A DNA stretch of 64,000 bases from an uncultured Lachnospiraceae bacterium (lineage in GTDB: Bacteria > Bacillota > Clostridia > Lachnospirales > Lachnospiraceae), in assembly GCA_902779355.1 (NCBI GenBank), contig CACZBF010000001.1, positions 124,001-188,000 of the forward strand, read 5' to 3'. A program made the translations under genes and the position numbers. Below, piece by piece: positions 49,391-60,012 of the stretch (positions within the stretch are counted from its first letter, which is position 1; the number at the start of each line of letters is the position of its first letter). A model generated the notes under the pieces. That model was not told the origin of the DNA, did not search any database, and saw nothing but the letters and a program-made list of their open reading frames with translations.

Positions 49391-52300
49391 CTATTGCCAA
49401 TCAAAGCCGTTGACAAACATCTCGTCGTCTTCGTAAGGCAATGACAGTTCGAGCATATCTTTGGCAATGTCCTTCAGTTCATACCAGCAGGTACCGAGGA
49501 ACCCCGTTTTCAGATCCGGAGAAAGCTTTCTCGCCGTAAAATGCGCAAAAAGCGTACTGCTAAGGCCATAAGATTTCGTTTGGAGGTTATTTCCCTGCAT
49601 GGTGTATTCATTGCGGTAGATATTAAAGGGATCCCGCACCAGAATAAACCATTTCCCGTTGTGGAGCTTGACATCCAGCGCCGTACGGACATGGGACATG
49701 CCTGCAAAGCACACGGCCCTGCCCTTTTTGACCTGTCCTCTTACAAGATTCAAGATCCCCAGTTCCTTTTGCGTATAGCGATTATCCGGGTTCGGGGTCA
49801 TGTAGTTTTTCACGGAGAACCGGATCGCCTTGGAAGCCCCCTCCGTCACCGGTTCCGTGGGTGCACCGCCTTTCATCTCCATCGTCTTATCGAGGCTCTC
49901 AAGAATGCTCTCATACGCAGATTCTTTCCTCCCATTCTCCTTCAGCAGATGAATATCGCTGGCAAGAAACGAGAGGGGAAGATACCCCTTCGGTGCTCTG
50001 GTCGGTGCTTTCCCCGGCTTTCGTATATTTGCCAGGATCCTGGTCGTGAAAGATTCCGCCAGTTTTTTCCGATCCTCTTCATTGCAGGCGTAGCGCTCCT
50101 CTATCTTTTTGATCAGGCCGTTCTTTTCAAGCTTCGTCAGCCTTCCCTGCTTTTCCAGCGCATCAAGATCCTCTCTCCATTTCATCCTTGTCTTGGAAGC
50201 AGCCTGAATTCCCTCCAACACCGCTGTTCTGATCGCATTGGTTTCCCAATCCGCGTCGATGTTGGCGCCGTTTTTCAGCGCATTCTTCCTGGCTGCCTTC
50301 AGCTCCTTCAGGATCGGATCACGCATATGTACATCCACGCCGGCGAGCATGATATGCTTCTGCAGAAAGATCCCGGCTGTCGACTTGTCGATCTCGGACT
50401 GTTCCAAGGTATGGACCATCGTTTTCGTGGGCACGGTCACCGCATACTTCTGGCCGGTCAGATGCATCATCGCAGCCTGTGCCTCCCCATCGGTCAGTTC
50501 CTTGTTCAGATCGATCAGTTCTCCATCCTCTTTGATCTCTGAATCCCCGTGGGTAAATGCGGCTGCCGCATAAGCCACTTCCAGAAGCTGCATCCACATA
50601 CAGTCCGAACTGTGAGCCTCACCGGTCGTATACTGCTTTTTCACCTTCACATAGACGGGACGCAGCGTATATCTCCTCATCTCATTCTGATCATCGATCC
50701 GGCGGTATTCTTTCGAGCCGTCCGGATTGACCACATCACCAAACGCTGCATAGAGCCGCACCAGAACCTCTCCGTTCCCGAGATCACAGAACATGTCACG
50801 GATGGCCTCCGGATTCTCCGCCAGGATCGTCTGGGTCGCAGCCGCCAGATAACAGTCGCCCACCGTCCCCTGCTTCACGTCATTCAGAGTCGGCGAATGA
50901 GGAAACAGCGGAAGATCCCGCATGTTGCTCTCTTTCATATCTCCCACATAGGTATCTCTGACATAGATGGCCTTCTGGTCCTTTGCAACCTCATATTCCT
51001 CCTTTGTCATCTTGTTACGGAGATTGCCGTTGGAAAGCGAGAGCATATCCTTGTAGGTCTTCAGAAGTTTTTGAGAGAGCACCGGATGCTCATTGAAAAA
51101 TCCCCCGTTTCCGGAAATACCCGAGATCATCTCATCCATGCAGACGCGGAATTTGTCCAGAAACGCCTGCTCCATTTCAAAGGTGTCACGGTTTACGATC
51201 CCCCGCACCCTGCAATAGGAAGAAAGCGCGTCCACCGCATCCGTGACAAACTGCGGATATGCCGCGTTCCCGTCCATCGACCGGATGATGTCGTTGCAGC
51301 CCGTGGCGATCGTCATCTTCATAGGATCCTTGAAGTACTTGTTCAACTCCACCGGTGGCGCATAAGTGCCGTCGCCATGCCGGATCGTGTGGTTGGCGCC
51401 GTCATTCCCGAAGGTCTCGATCTCCTGTGGCAGCTGCGTCAACTTCTGCCTGGAATCTTCATAAAGCACCCGGCCGTGATCCGTCGTCTTCGATTTGCTG
51501 AAGACCCATCCCAAAAATCTGGTAAGACCGGAAAAGATCGACCTGCTGACTTTCTTTTTGAAGGGCGTCTGCGCTCTTTTGGAGTTCTTCGCCCATTCCT
51601 CCTGAAACAGATAATGGGCAGCCGTTGCCTTCAGATCCTCCAGATCGTGGCTGTCCTTTTCCGCCTGCATCCGGATGTTTTTCTGAACGCCTCTGGCCGT
51701 CCCCAGCGACGGAAGGGGATCTCCGTTTTTGTCCTGCACATAGGACTTTAACTTCTCGTCTTCCGCCTCAAGGGCGTTCTTTAACTCCGGAGAAAGGTCC
51801 TGCTGTTCTTTCGCCTCCGCAATATCCTGCCGCCGTTTGGTCGCATACAGATACTCCGCAAGAAAGCAGAGATGATTGAGATTGAAAAACTCACTCGAAA
51901 GGCCGAACACCTCATGTTTTTCCTTCATGAGTTCCATGATCTCTTTGGCATTCTCATAGATGGCCGCATCGGAATACCCGGCTCCGGCAAGCTTCAGCAT
52001 CATCTCCCGGATCTTTTCACGTGTGGCAGCCTTCTGTTCTTCCGAGGCCTTTTCCTTCGGCTCTTTGGTTGTCTTTCTGACCTTATCCGCCGATGCGAGG
52101 AGATCCATCATCTCCTGACCCGGAGGCGGTATCAGGAATCCGGTATTGAGCAGTCCCACCTGTCTCATTCCCTCACGATAGGCTTCGCAAGCATCCGCAT
52201 ATTTCTTCTGCGCTTCTTTCAGCGCCGCTCCGGACACCTTGGCGGAAGACAATAATCCCTTGTCGGACACCCGGATCACGCTGAGGATCGCCTCCTTCAT

Positions 52301-53599
52301 CTCCTTCAAAGGCCCGCTCAAGGATTCCACCTTTTCCATGACCGCGATGTCACGGTAATTGTGCTCCATGAGATAGGAATTTCTGCTGTTGATCTTTTCT
52401 TTTGAGAATGCCTCCAGAAAATCCAGCTGGTCAAGGATCCCGGAAACGGATTTCACTGCATCTTCCACACGTTCCGGAAGGTTTAACTCTTTTACGGAAT
52501 TTCTGGCACGGAAAATAATGCTCTTGTTGCTGCCGTTGTCGCGAAGCCCGTCCAGCTTTCCTTTCTCGCTCATTTTGTTCAGGTGTCCGGAAAGGCCGTT
52601 CTTTTCGATCTCATCCTGCCGTTCGCTGAGTTCTTTCTGGATCTTTAACTGTTCTTCCGTAAACACCGTCGTCGACAGTTTGCTGCAAAGCGCATCCAGC
52701 CTGTCATTGAGTTCCTTCACGCCGTAATCCGTCAGAACCTTGAGACCGCCCTTTGCCAGCCACAGCTGCCTGATCAGCTGTTTCTGCTGGAGCGAATCAT
52801 GATCGCTTTTTTTCAGGCCAAGCTCACGGTTTTCATGGTCCATGTAATAGGGATTGGTGATCACCGTCCTCATCAGGCGGTAATAATTGATGATCCCGTT
52901 GGCCTCACCGATCTTTTTGTTCACCAGTTTCCGGGATTTCTCCGGCAGTTCATCATAGAGGTCGCGATACTCCGAAAGCATGTTGAGTACCACATCATAC
53001 TGGGCACTGATCCTCTCCATTCTTTCCGCATTTTGTGAAAGATTCTTTTCCGTAGAAAGATCCAGATCATCAAAGGAATTCTGTAAAAATGCGTTGAAAA
53101 TATTGAGGAACATCTCCTTCGGTTGACGCTCCCTGTTCATCCAGGATCTTGCCAGACGCAGGTTTTCGGTCTTGCTGCTCCCGTAAAAAGAGGCGATGGC
53201 ACTCACATCCTCTTTGGAAACACGAAGTCCCTTCGCAACCGCCGCAGACCTCTTATCCATATCCGTTTTGAGTTTCTGCTGTGCTTTCTCGATCCTGGCA
53301 GCGTTTTCATGTTTGGTTTTGATCTCTGTGCCGGAGGTCCTTCTTTTTTTCGCTCTCTCGGCATCCGTCAGCTTGTTGCTGTAGGTTTGGCCTGCCTCGG
53401 CTTCCATCTCCAGATAGTGAGGAAGCACCGCGTTGGTCTTGCTGCGGATCCCGGTGAAATAATCCATGTTGGCTTTCTTCCGGTCTGCCTCACTTTGTGC
53501 ATTGGCAAGCCTCACATCATGATTCTGTTTGTATTCCTCCGCGGTAACTTCTTCAACCTTTTTGTTGTTCTCGTTGTACAGGTAAAAATGCTCATCCAT
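49391..53599 (-). CDS. Giant calpain-like cysteine protease protein
   Basis: A 1402-aa protein. Residues 1-870 are charged and mainly helical (DADRKK, ERAKKRRTS and many Lys/Glu stretches) without a signal peptide or membrane helix. A calpain (C2) core follows: DVKQGTVGDCYLAAATQTIL with Cys916, SDCMWMQLLEVAYAAAAF near 975, and GMSHVRTALDVKLHNGKWFI with His1303, then LVRDPFN with the Asn candidate. The Cys-His-Asn order is that of calpains, but 300 residues separate domains. Start 53599 follows GGGAGG. Probably intracellular or released without a signal; possible effector or self-processing enzyme (inference). Confidence 0.75.
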   Translation of the reverse strand: MDEHFYLYNENNKKVEEVTAEEYKQNHDVRLANAQSEADRKKANMDYFTGIRSKTNAVLPHYLEMEAEAGQTYSNKLTDAERAKKRRTSGTEIKTKHENAARIEKAQQKLKTDMDKRSAAVAKGLRVSKEDVSAIASFYGSSKTENLRLARSWMNRERQPKEMFLNIFNAFLQNSFDDLDLSTEKNLSQNAERMERISAQYDVVLNMLSEYRDLYDELPEKSRKLVNKKIGEANGIINYYRLMRTVITNPYYMDHENRELGLKKSDHDSLQQKQLIRQLWLAKGGLKVLTDYGVKELNDRLDALCSKLSTTVFTEEQLKIQKELSERQDEIEKNGLSGHLNKMSEKGKLDGLRDNGSNKSIIFRARNSVKELNLPERVEDAVKSVSGILDQLDFLEAFSKEKINSRNSYLMEHNYRDIAVMEKVESLSGPLKEMKEAILSVIRVSDKGLLSSAKVSGAALKEAQKKYADACEAYREGMRQVGLLNTGFLIPPPGQEMMDLLASADKVRKTTKEPKEKASEEQKAATREKIREMMLKLAGAGYSDAAIYENAKEIMELMKEKHEVFGLSSEFFNLNHLCFLAEYLYATKRRQDIAEAKEQQDLSPELKNALEAEDEKLKSYVQDKNGDPLPSLGTARGVQKNIRMQAEKDSHDLEDLKATAAHYLFQEEWAKNSKRAQTPFKKKVSRSIFSGLTRFLGWVFSKSKTTDHGRVLYEDSRQKLTQLPQEIETFGNDGANHTIRHGDGTYAPPVELNKYFKDPMKMTIATGCNDIIRSMDGNAAYPQFVTDAVDALSSYCRVRGIVNRDTFEMEQAFLDKFRVCMDEMISGISGNGGFFNEHPVLSQKLLKTYKDMLSLSNGNLRNKMTKEEYEVAKDQKAIYVRDTYVGDMKESNMRDLPLFPHSPTLNDVKQGTVGDCYLAAATQTILAENPEAIRDMFCDLGNGEVLVRLYAAFGDVVNPDGSKEYRRIDDQNEMRRYTLRPVYVKVKKQYTTGEAHSSDCMWMQLLEVAYAAAAFTHGDSEIKEDGELIDLNKELTDGEAQAAMMHLTGQKYAVTVPTKTMVHTLEQSEIDKSTAGIFLQKHIMLAGVDVHMRDPILKELKAARKNALKNGANIDADWETNAIRTAVLEGIQAASKTRMKWREDLDALEKQGRLTKLEKNGLIKKIEERYACNEEDRKKLAESFTTRILANIRKPGKAPTRAPKGYLPLSFLASDIHLLKENGRKESAYESILESLDKTMEMKGGAPTEPVTEGASKAIRFSVKNYMTPNPDNRYTQKELGILNLVRGQVKKGRAVCFAGMSHVRTALDVKLHNGKWFILVRDPFNIYRNEYTMQGNNLQTKSYGLSSTLFAHFTARKLSPDLKTGFLGTCWYELKDIAKDMLELSLPYEDDEMFVNGFDWQ

Positions 53600-53639
53600 A
53601 TCATTTCCTCCCAAGAGGCTTAGGGACGATTCTCTGTCC

Positions 53640-55112
53640 CTACTGCTTCCCTGCTTTCATCTCTTTCTTGCAGGCGTACATCGCCGCATCCGCCCGGGCC
53701 AGCACATCTTCCGCTGTCTTATCCTGCTCCGGATCATACACCGCATAACCGATCGCGGCCGAGATCTGCTCCCACGGCTCCAGCGTCGGATCCGCCTGCA
53801 GCTCGAAGATCTTTTTCTGGAAAAGCTCTACGAGTTTTTCACGGCGCTTGAAGTCACCCTTTTCCATGATCACGACGAACTCATCCCCGCCTACGCGGAA
53901 CACCGGCGAATGCATAAACACGCCGCAGATCGTGTTGCAAAGGGAGATGATCGTCTCGTCGCCTTTTTCATGGCCGTAGGCGTCATTGATCTTTTTCAGG
54001 TCATTCAGATCCACCATAGCGATCGCAAAACGGTGCGTGCCGTTCTTGCTCTGGATCCAGTCGTTCAGGCGCTCCGTCTGTGTCTGGAAAGCGCGCTTGT
54101 TGCGCACGCCCGTCATCGCGTCCATGTTGGCGAGCTTATTCATGGTCTCCACTTCATCGCTCTTGACCTGAAGCTCGGCCTTCGTGGAAAGCAGATTCGT
54201 AAAATACCGGTGCACATCCTGCTCCATATCCTTCATGGTCTCCGCCAGTTCCTCGATCTCATCTCCGGTGTGGATGTCCAGATTCGCAAACTCGCGCATA
54301 TCCTGATCGATGACACCCCCGGTGTATTTCTTCGCCGCTTCCGACATCTTTTTGATCGGGGATACGATCGTGCGGTTCAACACGAGACTAAATATGATGC
54401 CGATCAAAACCGCCGCGATCAAAAGGAGGATCGCCGTGATCAGGATGAACCGGTTCTGCTGCGCCACAATGTCCTCCATGGTCAGATCCACCATGCAGTA
54501 GGCGACGACTTCCCCGTCCGATCCGACGATCGGCACGCCTGCGGTCGCAAGCCAGCCATACTCTTCGGTATCGGTGATATACGGCGGGAATCCGCGCATC
54601 GGATCCGTCAGGATCGGGCGGTTCACTTCAAAGATCGGGTCAAGACATCCCGGCGGGCAGGGCTCCTCCAGATCTGCATCCACAAGATACATCAGGACTT
54701 CATCCTCCGGCACGAGCATCGCGACGTAAACGCAGTCCGCATCATTGATCTCCTGTATGGCGCGAAGCTTTTCCAGAAGGTTTTGGAACGCCGGCGTGCT
54801 TTCCACTTCCGCATACTCGGCGATATAGGCATCAAATGCCGGACTCCCCCAGCCATCGCTCATCACCTTTTCCGGCGTCTTCTGGTAGATCCCATAGGCG
54901 GCATCGGCGACCGCCTCGACGTCCTCCACGGGGAGTTCTAAGGCGGCTGTAGCGGAAAGGGCTTCTGCATGCTCCTTGTAGTGGTTATTGATCATATCCC
55001 TGATCACGCGGCTGCTCGCAAGCAAAGTCATGGTACTTAAGATCACTGCGATCAGGAAAATGATCAATACAAGCTTGGTTTTCAAAGACATTCGTACGGT
55101 TGGTTTTTTCAT
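53640..55112 (-). CDS. Membrane diguanylate cyclase (Cache-like sensor, HAMP, GGDEF)
   Basis: A 490-aa protein starting MKKPTVRMSLKTKL. One membrane helix (LVLIIFLIAVILSTMTLLA), an extracellular sensor part of about 190 residues, a second helix (FILITAILLLIAAVLIGIIF), a HAMP linker, a coiled coil and a C-terminal GGDEF domain with FRVGGDEFVVIMEKG. The intact GGDEF suggests cyclic di-GMP synthesis from two GTP; an RxxD inhibition site is not clear. Start 55112 is chosen over 55133 by the more usual N-terminus. Confidence 0.93.
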   Translation of the reverse strand: MKKPTVRMSLKTKLVLIIFLIAVILSTMTLLASSRVIRDMINNHYKEHAEALSATAALELPVEDVEAVADAAYGIYQKTPEKVMSDGWGSPAFDAYIAEYAEVESTPAFQNLLEKLRAIQEINDADCVYVAMLVPEDEVLMYLVDADLEEPCPPGCLDPIFEVNRPILTDPMRGFPPYITDTEEYGWLATAGVPIVGSDGEVVAYCMVDLTMEDIVAQQNRFILITAILLLIAAVLIGIIFSLVLNRTIVSPIKKMSEAAKKYTGGVIDQDMREFANLDIHTGDEIEELAETMKDMEQDVHRYFTNLLSTKAELQVKSDEVETMNKLANMDAMTGVRNKRAFQTQTERLNDWIQSKNGTHRFAIAMVDLNDLKKINDAYGHEKGDETIISLCNTICGVFMHSPVFRVGGDEFVVIMEKGDFKRREKLVELFQKKIFELQADPTLEPWEQISAAIGYAVYDPEQDKTAEDVLARADAAMYACKKEMKAGKQ

Positions 55113-55154
55113 GTTGGCTCCCCCTATCGTCACTTCATGCGTTTGAAAGTTCCC

Positions 55155-56609
55155 TTACTTTTTGGATACATACCCGTCCTGGTCGATCGTGACACCGTTC
55201 GACAGGCTTTCTTCATAGGCGATCACTCTGGAGGCGCCGGACGGGTCGGTCAGGAGTGTCGTCTCCCAGTTTGCCATCTCGCACGGCAAAAAGCGGAAGT
55301 TGATCATCCCCTCATAATCGACGCGCACCTGCGCGATCCCGGTCTCCTTTGCGCGCTGCCCGTCTGTCGGCGTGCTGGAAAACCAGTAGTTGCCGAGGCT
55401 GTAGATCACGGGCACATTGCCAATGTAAGTGATCCCCTGCAGGCAGTGCGTATGCCCGCCGATAATCGCATCCGCGCCGGCATCCACAAACTTTCTCGCC
55501 AGCTCCGCCTGATCGGAACCGTAGGAGCTGTTGCCCTCCGTCCCCCAGTGGACGAACACGAAGACCATGTCCGCATTTTTCTTGGTGTCTGCGATCACCT
55601 TGACGAACTTCGTCGGATCTAATGTTTTCAGAACGCCCGGGCTGTCCGCCGTGGCTTCTTTTGTATAGTTTAAGGACCGCTCGATCTGCGTCGCCGCAAC
55701 GATCCCGAACTTCCGCCCGTTCAGCACGAAGTACACCGGCTTCATGGCTTCATCCAGATTTTTCCCGGCGCCCACATGCGGCATCCCAGCCGCGTCCAGC
55801 GTATCCACCGTGTCGATCAGCGCATCCGGGCCGTAATCATAAACATGGTTATTGGCGATCCCGACAATGTCCACGCCGAGATCATCAAGCATCCCCACCG
55901 TGGACGGATCCGCGCGGAACGTGAACGGCTTGCCCTGCAGCGGCTCTCCACGCTTGCTGTAGGTGAACTCGTTGTTGATCATGCAGATATCGGCGCTGCG
56001 CATCTCCAGCAGCAGATCGTCGGAAAAGCAATCCTCGATCCCGCCGGCCGACTCCCGGAGATGCCGCATATTGCCAAGGCCGTCGGTGAAATTGACATCA
56101 CCCGTAAAATCCAAGACCACTTCATCCGGCGATGCCGTCTCGCACCAGTAAACGCCGTCCAGCGCCTCCGGCTGGAAACCGGAATCCCTGCAGTACAAAA
56201 GCCACAGTACCTGGATCGAATTGCCGGTCAGATGATACCAGACCGTCGAATCGTTGTATTCATTTTTCACTGCCGTTGCGATCTCTTCTATGATCTGCTC
56301 GCCGTATTTCGCGTACATCCACAGCAGAAACGTCTCGTCGATCGGATGATTGCCGATAAACTCGCCCGAACACTGCTCCAGGATGATCGTAAATGCCTCA
56401 TCCAGATCATCCACGGGATTATGCGTGATCGCTTCCTGCTCCGCTTCACGCCGCTGTCGAATGATCTCTTCGGCGGACAGCGTCTCCCTGTCGTCATGAT
56501 TCAGTTCAAAGACATTTTCATACGCGAGCTTGTTCCAGTCTATGCTGCATCCGGTCAGGGAAAAAGCCAGCACCAGCGTCAAAAGGATCGCCCATCTGTT
56601 TTTTTTCAT
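55155..56609 (-). CDS. CapA-like metallophosphatase lipoprotein
   Basis: A 484-aa protein with a lipoprotein signal (LLTLVLAFSLTGC). Residues 170-460 match the CapA/PgsA family tied to poly-gamma-glutamate capsule: VVLDFTGDVNF, INNEFTYSKRGEPLQGKPFT, DIVGIANNHVYDYG, FVHWGTEG and DAIIGGHTHCLQGITYI. These carry the metal ligands of the calcineurin-like fold. The N-terminal 160 residues are specific to this branch. No capsule ligase genes are adjacent, so the role may differ. Confidence 0.92.
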   Translation of the reverse strand: MKKNRWAILLTLVLAFSLTGCSIDWNKLAYENVFELNHDDRETLSAEEIIRQRREAEQEAITHNPVDDLDEAFTIILEQCSGEFIGNHPIDETFLLWMYAKYGEQIIEEIATAVKNEYNDSTVWYHLTGNSIQVLWLLYCRDSGFQPEALDGVYWCETASPDEVVLDFTGDVNFTDGLGNMRHLRESAGGIEDCFSDDLLLEMRSADICMINNEFTYSKRGEPLQGKPFTFRADPSTVGMLDDLGVDIVGIANNHVYDYGPDALIDTVDTLDAAGMPHVGAGKNLDEAMKPVYFVLNGRKFGIVAATQIERSLNYTKEATADSPGVLKTLDPTKFVKVIADTKKNADMVFVFVHWGTEGNSSYGSDQAELARKFVDAGADAIIGGHTHCLQGITYIGNVPVIYSLGNYWFSSTPTDGQRAKETGIAQVRVDYEGMINFRFLPCEMANWETTLLTDPSGASRVIAYEESLSNGVTIDQDGYVSKK

Positions 56610-56629
56610 AGTTAAATTTTATTATATCA

Positions 56630-56667
56630 CAAAAAGAGCCGATACCACAAGGATACCGGCTCTTTTG
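56630..56667 (-). terminator. Intrinsic terminator after tpiA
   Basis: AAAAGAGCCGGTATCC and GGTATCGGCTCTTTTT pair on the minus strand around TTGT and end in a T-run. It closes the gap-pgk-tpiA transcript and separates it from the CapA gene. Confidence 0.88.
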
Positions 56668-56690
56668 AGGCTTATTATGCGGAACGTCTC

Positions 56691-57437
56691 TTAGGCGTTC
56701 ACGATCTGTCCGAAATCGGGTTTCAGGCTCGCGCCGCCGATCAGTCCGCCGTCGATGTTCGGCTTGCTGAGAAGTTCTGCCGCGTTGCCTGCGTTCATAG
56801 ATCCGCCGTACTGGATGCGGACCGCATCAGCTGTTGCCTGATCATAGATCTTTGCGATCAGCTCGCGGATCAGCTTGCAGACTTCTTCTGCCTGGTCTGC
56901 CGTCGCGGTCTCGCCCGTTCCGATGGCCCAGATCGGCTCGTATGCGATCACAAGGTCTTTCACCTGATCTGCGCTCACACCGGAAAGATCCCAGGTGATC
57001 TGGCGCTCGATCCACTCTTTGTACGTACCTGCCTTGCGCAGTGCAAGAGACTCGCCGCAGCAAAGGATCGGCTTCAACCCGGAAGCAAATGCTTTCTTCA
57101 CCTTCTGGTTGATCAGGATATCATTCTCGCCGAAGATGTCTCTTCTCTCGGAATGCCCGATGATGATGTACTCCACGCCTGCTTCCTTCAGCATCGGTGC
57201 GGAGATCTCACCCGTAAATGCGCCCTTGTCCTCGATGTAGAAGTTCTCAGCGCCGACCTTAACGTTCGTGCCCTTCACTGCTTCCACCACCGGTACGATA
57301 TCGATCGCCGGTACGCAGTATACCACGTCCACCGCATCGTTCTTCACCAGGTCCTTCAGCTCGTTGCAAAGTGCAACCGCCTCACTCGGCGTCTTGTTCA
57401 TCTTCCAGTTTCCTGCGATAATTCTTCTTCTTGACAT
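56691..57437 (-). CDS. tpiA: Triosephosphate isomerase
   Basis: A 248-aa TIM barrel that interconverts DHAP and glyceraldehyde 3-phosphate. Shows [10 protein letters not shown] with Lys12, [16 protein letters not shown] with the electrophilic His, [16 protein letters not shown] with the catalytic Glu, and [11 protein letters not shown] and GLIGGASL as phosphate loops. Length is normal. Last gene of the glycolytic trio; a ribosome site AAAGGATG lies before the start. Confidence 0.97.
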   Translation of the reverse strand: MSRRRIIAGNWKMNKTPSEAVALCNELKDLVKNDAVDVVYCVPAIDIVPVVEAVKGTNVKVGAENFYIEDKGAFTGEISAPMLKEAGVEYIIIGHSERRDIFGENDILINQKVKKAFASGLKPILCCGESLALRKAGTYKEWIERQITWDLSGVSADQVKDLVIAYEPIWAIGTGETATADQAEEVCKLIRELIAKIYDQATADAVRIQYGGSMNAGNAAELLSKPNIDGGLIGGASLKPDFGQIVNA

Positions 57438-57466
57438 AATATCATCCTTTCTTTAATACGGGTATG

Positions 57467-57562
57467 TTCGACTCCGTATGGTTTGATCGGCGCTTAGGCT
57501 TGATCAAACCAACTACGTCGAACTAAGTACGCACCAGGCTCTGTCAGCGCTTACGCTTGACA
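57467..57562 (-). repeat. Two hairpins in the pgk-tpiA spacer
   Basis: GGTTTGATC and GATCAAACC pair perfectly at 57480-57510, with an outer TTCGAC/GTCGAA pairing (57467-57472 and 57517-57522). A second hairpin TGTCA..TGACA with a partly similar GCGCTTA loop is at 57542-57562. No T-tract follows, so they may set mRNA processing or stability between the two genes rather than end transcription. Confidence 0.55.
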
Positions 57563-57575
57563 ATCGCCAAGTGCT

Positions 57576-58799
57576 TTACTTATCGTCTGCAGCAACGACC
57601 CCCGGGAGGGCTTTGCCCTCGAGGAACTCGAGTGAAGCGCCGCCACCGGTGCTGATGTGGCTCATCTTGTCAGCGAAGCCAAGCTGGTTGCAGGCTGCTG
57701 CGGAATCGCCGCCACCGATGATCGTGGTAGCGTCTGTCTCTGCGAGAGCCTTTGCGACCGCGATCGTTCCTTTTGCAAGCGTCGGGTTCTCGAAGACACC
57801 CATCGGTCCGTTCCATACGACAGTCTTTGCTTCCTTGGCAGCCGTAGCGAACAGCTCCTGAGTCTTCGGTCCGATATCAAGGCCTTCCATGTCTGCGGGG
57901 ATCTTGTCGGAGTCTACGTACTGCACGTCCACGGGGCCGTCGATGGGATCCGGGAAGGAAGTTGCGATACCCGTGTCAACCGGGAGGAGCAGCTTCTTGC
58001 CGAGTTTCTCAGCCTTTGCCATCATTTCCTTGCAGTAATCGATCTTCTCGTCATCTACGAGGGATTTGCCGATCTCATATCCTTTTGCTTTGAGGAAGGT
58101 GAATGCCATACCACCGCCAATGATCAGCGTATCTGCTTTCTCAAGCAAGTTGTCGATCACGTTCAGCTTGTCTGCAACCTTTGCGCCGCCGAGAATTGCC
58201 ACGAAGGGGCGCACCGGATTTTCTACCGCGTTGCCGAGGAAGTCGATCTCTTTCTGCATCAGATAGCCGACTGCACAGTTGCCGCCTTTTTCGCGGATGA
58301 ACTTCGTCACGCCTTCTACGGAAGCATGTGCTCTGTGGGAGGAGCCGAATGCGTCGCAGACATAGTCATCTGCAAGCGCTGCCAGCTCTTTGCTGAAGTC
58401 CTCGCCGTTCTTGGTCTCTTCTGCGCCGCGGAAACGGGTATTCTGCAGAAGGATCACATCACCTTCCTGCATGGCTGCGACTGCATCCGTTGCAGCCTGA
58501 CCGGTCACGTTGTAATCGGAGATGAACTTCACCTCTTTGCCGAGCTTCTCGGAAAGACGCTTTGCAACCGGTGCCAGAGACTCACCCTCGTTCGGTCCGT
58601 TCTTTACTTTGCCGAGGTGGGAGCAAAGGATCACCTTGCCACCGTCGTTCATAAGTTTCTTGATCGTCGGAAGTGCCGCCACGATCCTGGTCTCGTCGGT
58701 GATCTGTCCGTCCTTTAAGGGAACGTTAAAGTCACATCTTACGAGGACTCTCTTTCCTTTTGCGCTGAAATCGTCTACTGATTTCTTGTTTAATGACAT
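57576..58799 (-). CDS. pgk: Phosphoglycerate kinase
   Basis: A 407-aa enzyme making ATP from 1,3-bisphosphoglycerate. Motifs: [20 protein letters not shown] at the start, [29 protein letters not shown] near 165, [20 protein letters not shown] near 205, and [16 protein letters not shown] and [18 protein letters not shown] at the end. Start 58799 ([12 protein letters not shown]) follows GGAGGTTTTTGGT; the open frame extends to 58865 without support. Confidence 0.97.
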   Translation of the reverse strand: MSLNKKSVDDFSAKGKRVLVRCDFNVPLKDGQITDETRIVAALPTIKKLMNDGGKVILCSHLGKVKNGPNEGESLAPVAKRLSEKLGKEVKFISDYNVTGQAATDAVAAMQEGDVILLQNTRFRGAEETKNGEDFSKELAALADDYVCDAFGSSHRAHASVEGVTKFIREKGGNCAVGYLMQKEIDFLGNAVENPVRPFVAILGGAKVADKLNVIDNLLEKADTLIIGGGMAFTFLKAKGYEIGKSLVDDEKIDYCKEMMAKAEKLGKKLLLPVDTGIATSFPDPIDGPVDVQYVDSDKIPADMEGLDIGPKTQELFATAAKEAKTVVWNGPMGVFENPTLAKGTIAVAKALAETDATTIIGGGDSAAACNQLGFADKMSHISTGGGASLEFLEGKALPGVVAADDK

Positions 58800-58891
58800 A
58801 CCAAAAACCTCCATCCTGTTATTTTGTGAAAAAAGGGGTCCGGTCCATTCCAGACCGGACCCCATAGGAACCCGTATGTTCGTCCGACAGC

Positions 58892-59911
58892 TTATGCGCC
58901 AAGCAGCTTGCCGAAGTGCTTGATCGTGCGAACCATCTGGCTCGTGTAGCTGTTCTCGTTGTCATACCAGGATACAACCTGTACCTGCGTGGTGCCGTTG
59001 TCAAGCGGCAGAACCATGGTCTGGGTTGCATCGAAGAGGGAGCCGTATCTCATACCGATGATATCGGAGGAAACGATCTCGTCCTCGTTGTAGCCGAAGG
59101 ACTCGTTGCTTGCTGCCTTCATTGCTGCGTTGATCTCTTCCTTCGTGACAGAGCCTTCTACCACTGCGGTCAGGATCGTGGTGGAACCGGTCGGGGTCGG
59201 CACACGCTGTGCAGCGCCGATGAGCTTGCCGTTCAGTTCCGGGATAACCAGGCCGATTGCCTTTGCAGCACCGGTGCTGTTCGGAACGATATTAACTGCT
59301 GCAGCACGGGAACGTCTCTTGTCGCCCTTTCTCTGCGGGCCGTCCAGTGTCATCTGGTCGCCGGTGTAAGCGTGGATCGTGCACATGATACCGGTCTTGA
59401 TCGGCTTGCAGTCGTTGAGTGCCTTTGCCATCGGAGCAAGGCAGTTCGTCGTACAGGAAGCTGCGGAGATGATCTTGTCATCTGCAGTCAGCGTCTGATG
59501 GTTGACATTGTATACGATGGTCGGGAGATCATTGCCGGCCGGTGCGGAAATGATGACATGCTTTGCGCCTGCATCAATGTGAGCCTGTGCTTTGTCCTTG
59601 CTGGTGTAGAAGCCGGTGCACTCCAGTACAACGTCTACGCCAAGCTGTCCCCACGGAAGCTCCTTTGCGTCTGCCTTTGCATAGATCGTGATCTTCTTTC
59701 CGTCAACCGTGATGGAATCCTCACCGAAGCTGACCTTGTCGCAAAGCTCATAACGACCCTGCGTGGAATCATACTTCAGAAGATGAGCAAGCATCTCGGG
59801 AGAAGTCAGGTCGTTGATTGCAACGATCTCAAATCCTTCTGCACCAAACATCTGACGGAATGCAAGACGTCCGATACGGCCAAATCCATTGATTGCTACT
59901 TTTACTGCCAT
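58892..59911 (-). CDS. gap: Glyceraldehyde-3-phosphate dehydrogenase
   Basis: A 339-aa NAD-type [25 protein letters not shown] binds [22 protein letters not shown] carries the catalytic Cys, and [13 protein letters not shown] and [19 protein letters not shown] are typical of the catalytic domain. First gene of gap-pgk-tpiA. Start 59911 has AGGAGGAAGAG in front. Confidence 0.97.
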   Translation of the reverse strand: MAVKVAINGFGRIGRLAFRQMFGAEGFEIVAINDLTSPEMLAHLLKYDSTQGRYELCDKVSFGEDSITVDGKKITIYAKADAKELPWGQLGVDVVLECTGFYTSKDKAQAHIDAGAKHVIISAPAGNDLPTIVYNVNHQTLTADDKIISAASCTTNCLAPMAKALNDCKPIKTGIMCTIHAYTGDQMTLDGPQRKGDKRRSRAAAVNIVPNSTGAAKAIGLVIPELNGKLIGAAQRVPTPTGSTTILTAVVEGSVTKEEINAAMKAASNESFGYNEDEIVSSDIIGMRYGSLFDATQTMVLPLDNGTTQVQVVSWYDNENSYTSQMVRTIKHFGKLLGA

Positions 59912-59968
59912 AAATCTCTTCCTCCTAAATTGTGTTATTCTGTTTGGGACACGCGCCCAACTAGAGAC

Positions 59969-59997
59969 ATTCTACTAAAATTTTTCAAGAATTTCAA
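59969..59997 (-). promoter_or_regulatory. Promoter of the gap-pgk-tpiA operon
   Basis: TTGAAA at complement 59992-59997, exactly 17 nt, then TAGAAT at complement 59969-59974, about 58 nt before the gap start. A standard vegetative promoter. Confidence 0.75.
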
Positions 59998-60012
59998 GTA
60001 AGTTTGAAGTAT

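Noticed and set aside
57657..60001. Long plus-strand frames opposite pgk and gap
   Set aside because: They are exact shadows of strongly conserved enzymes, are Cys/Val-rich and lack ribosome sites.
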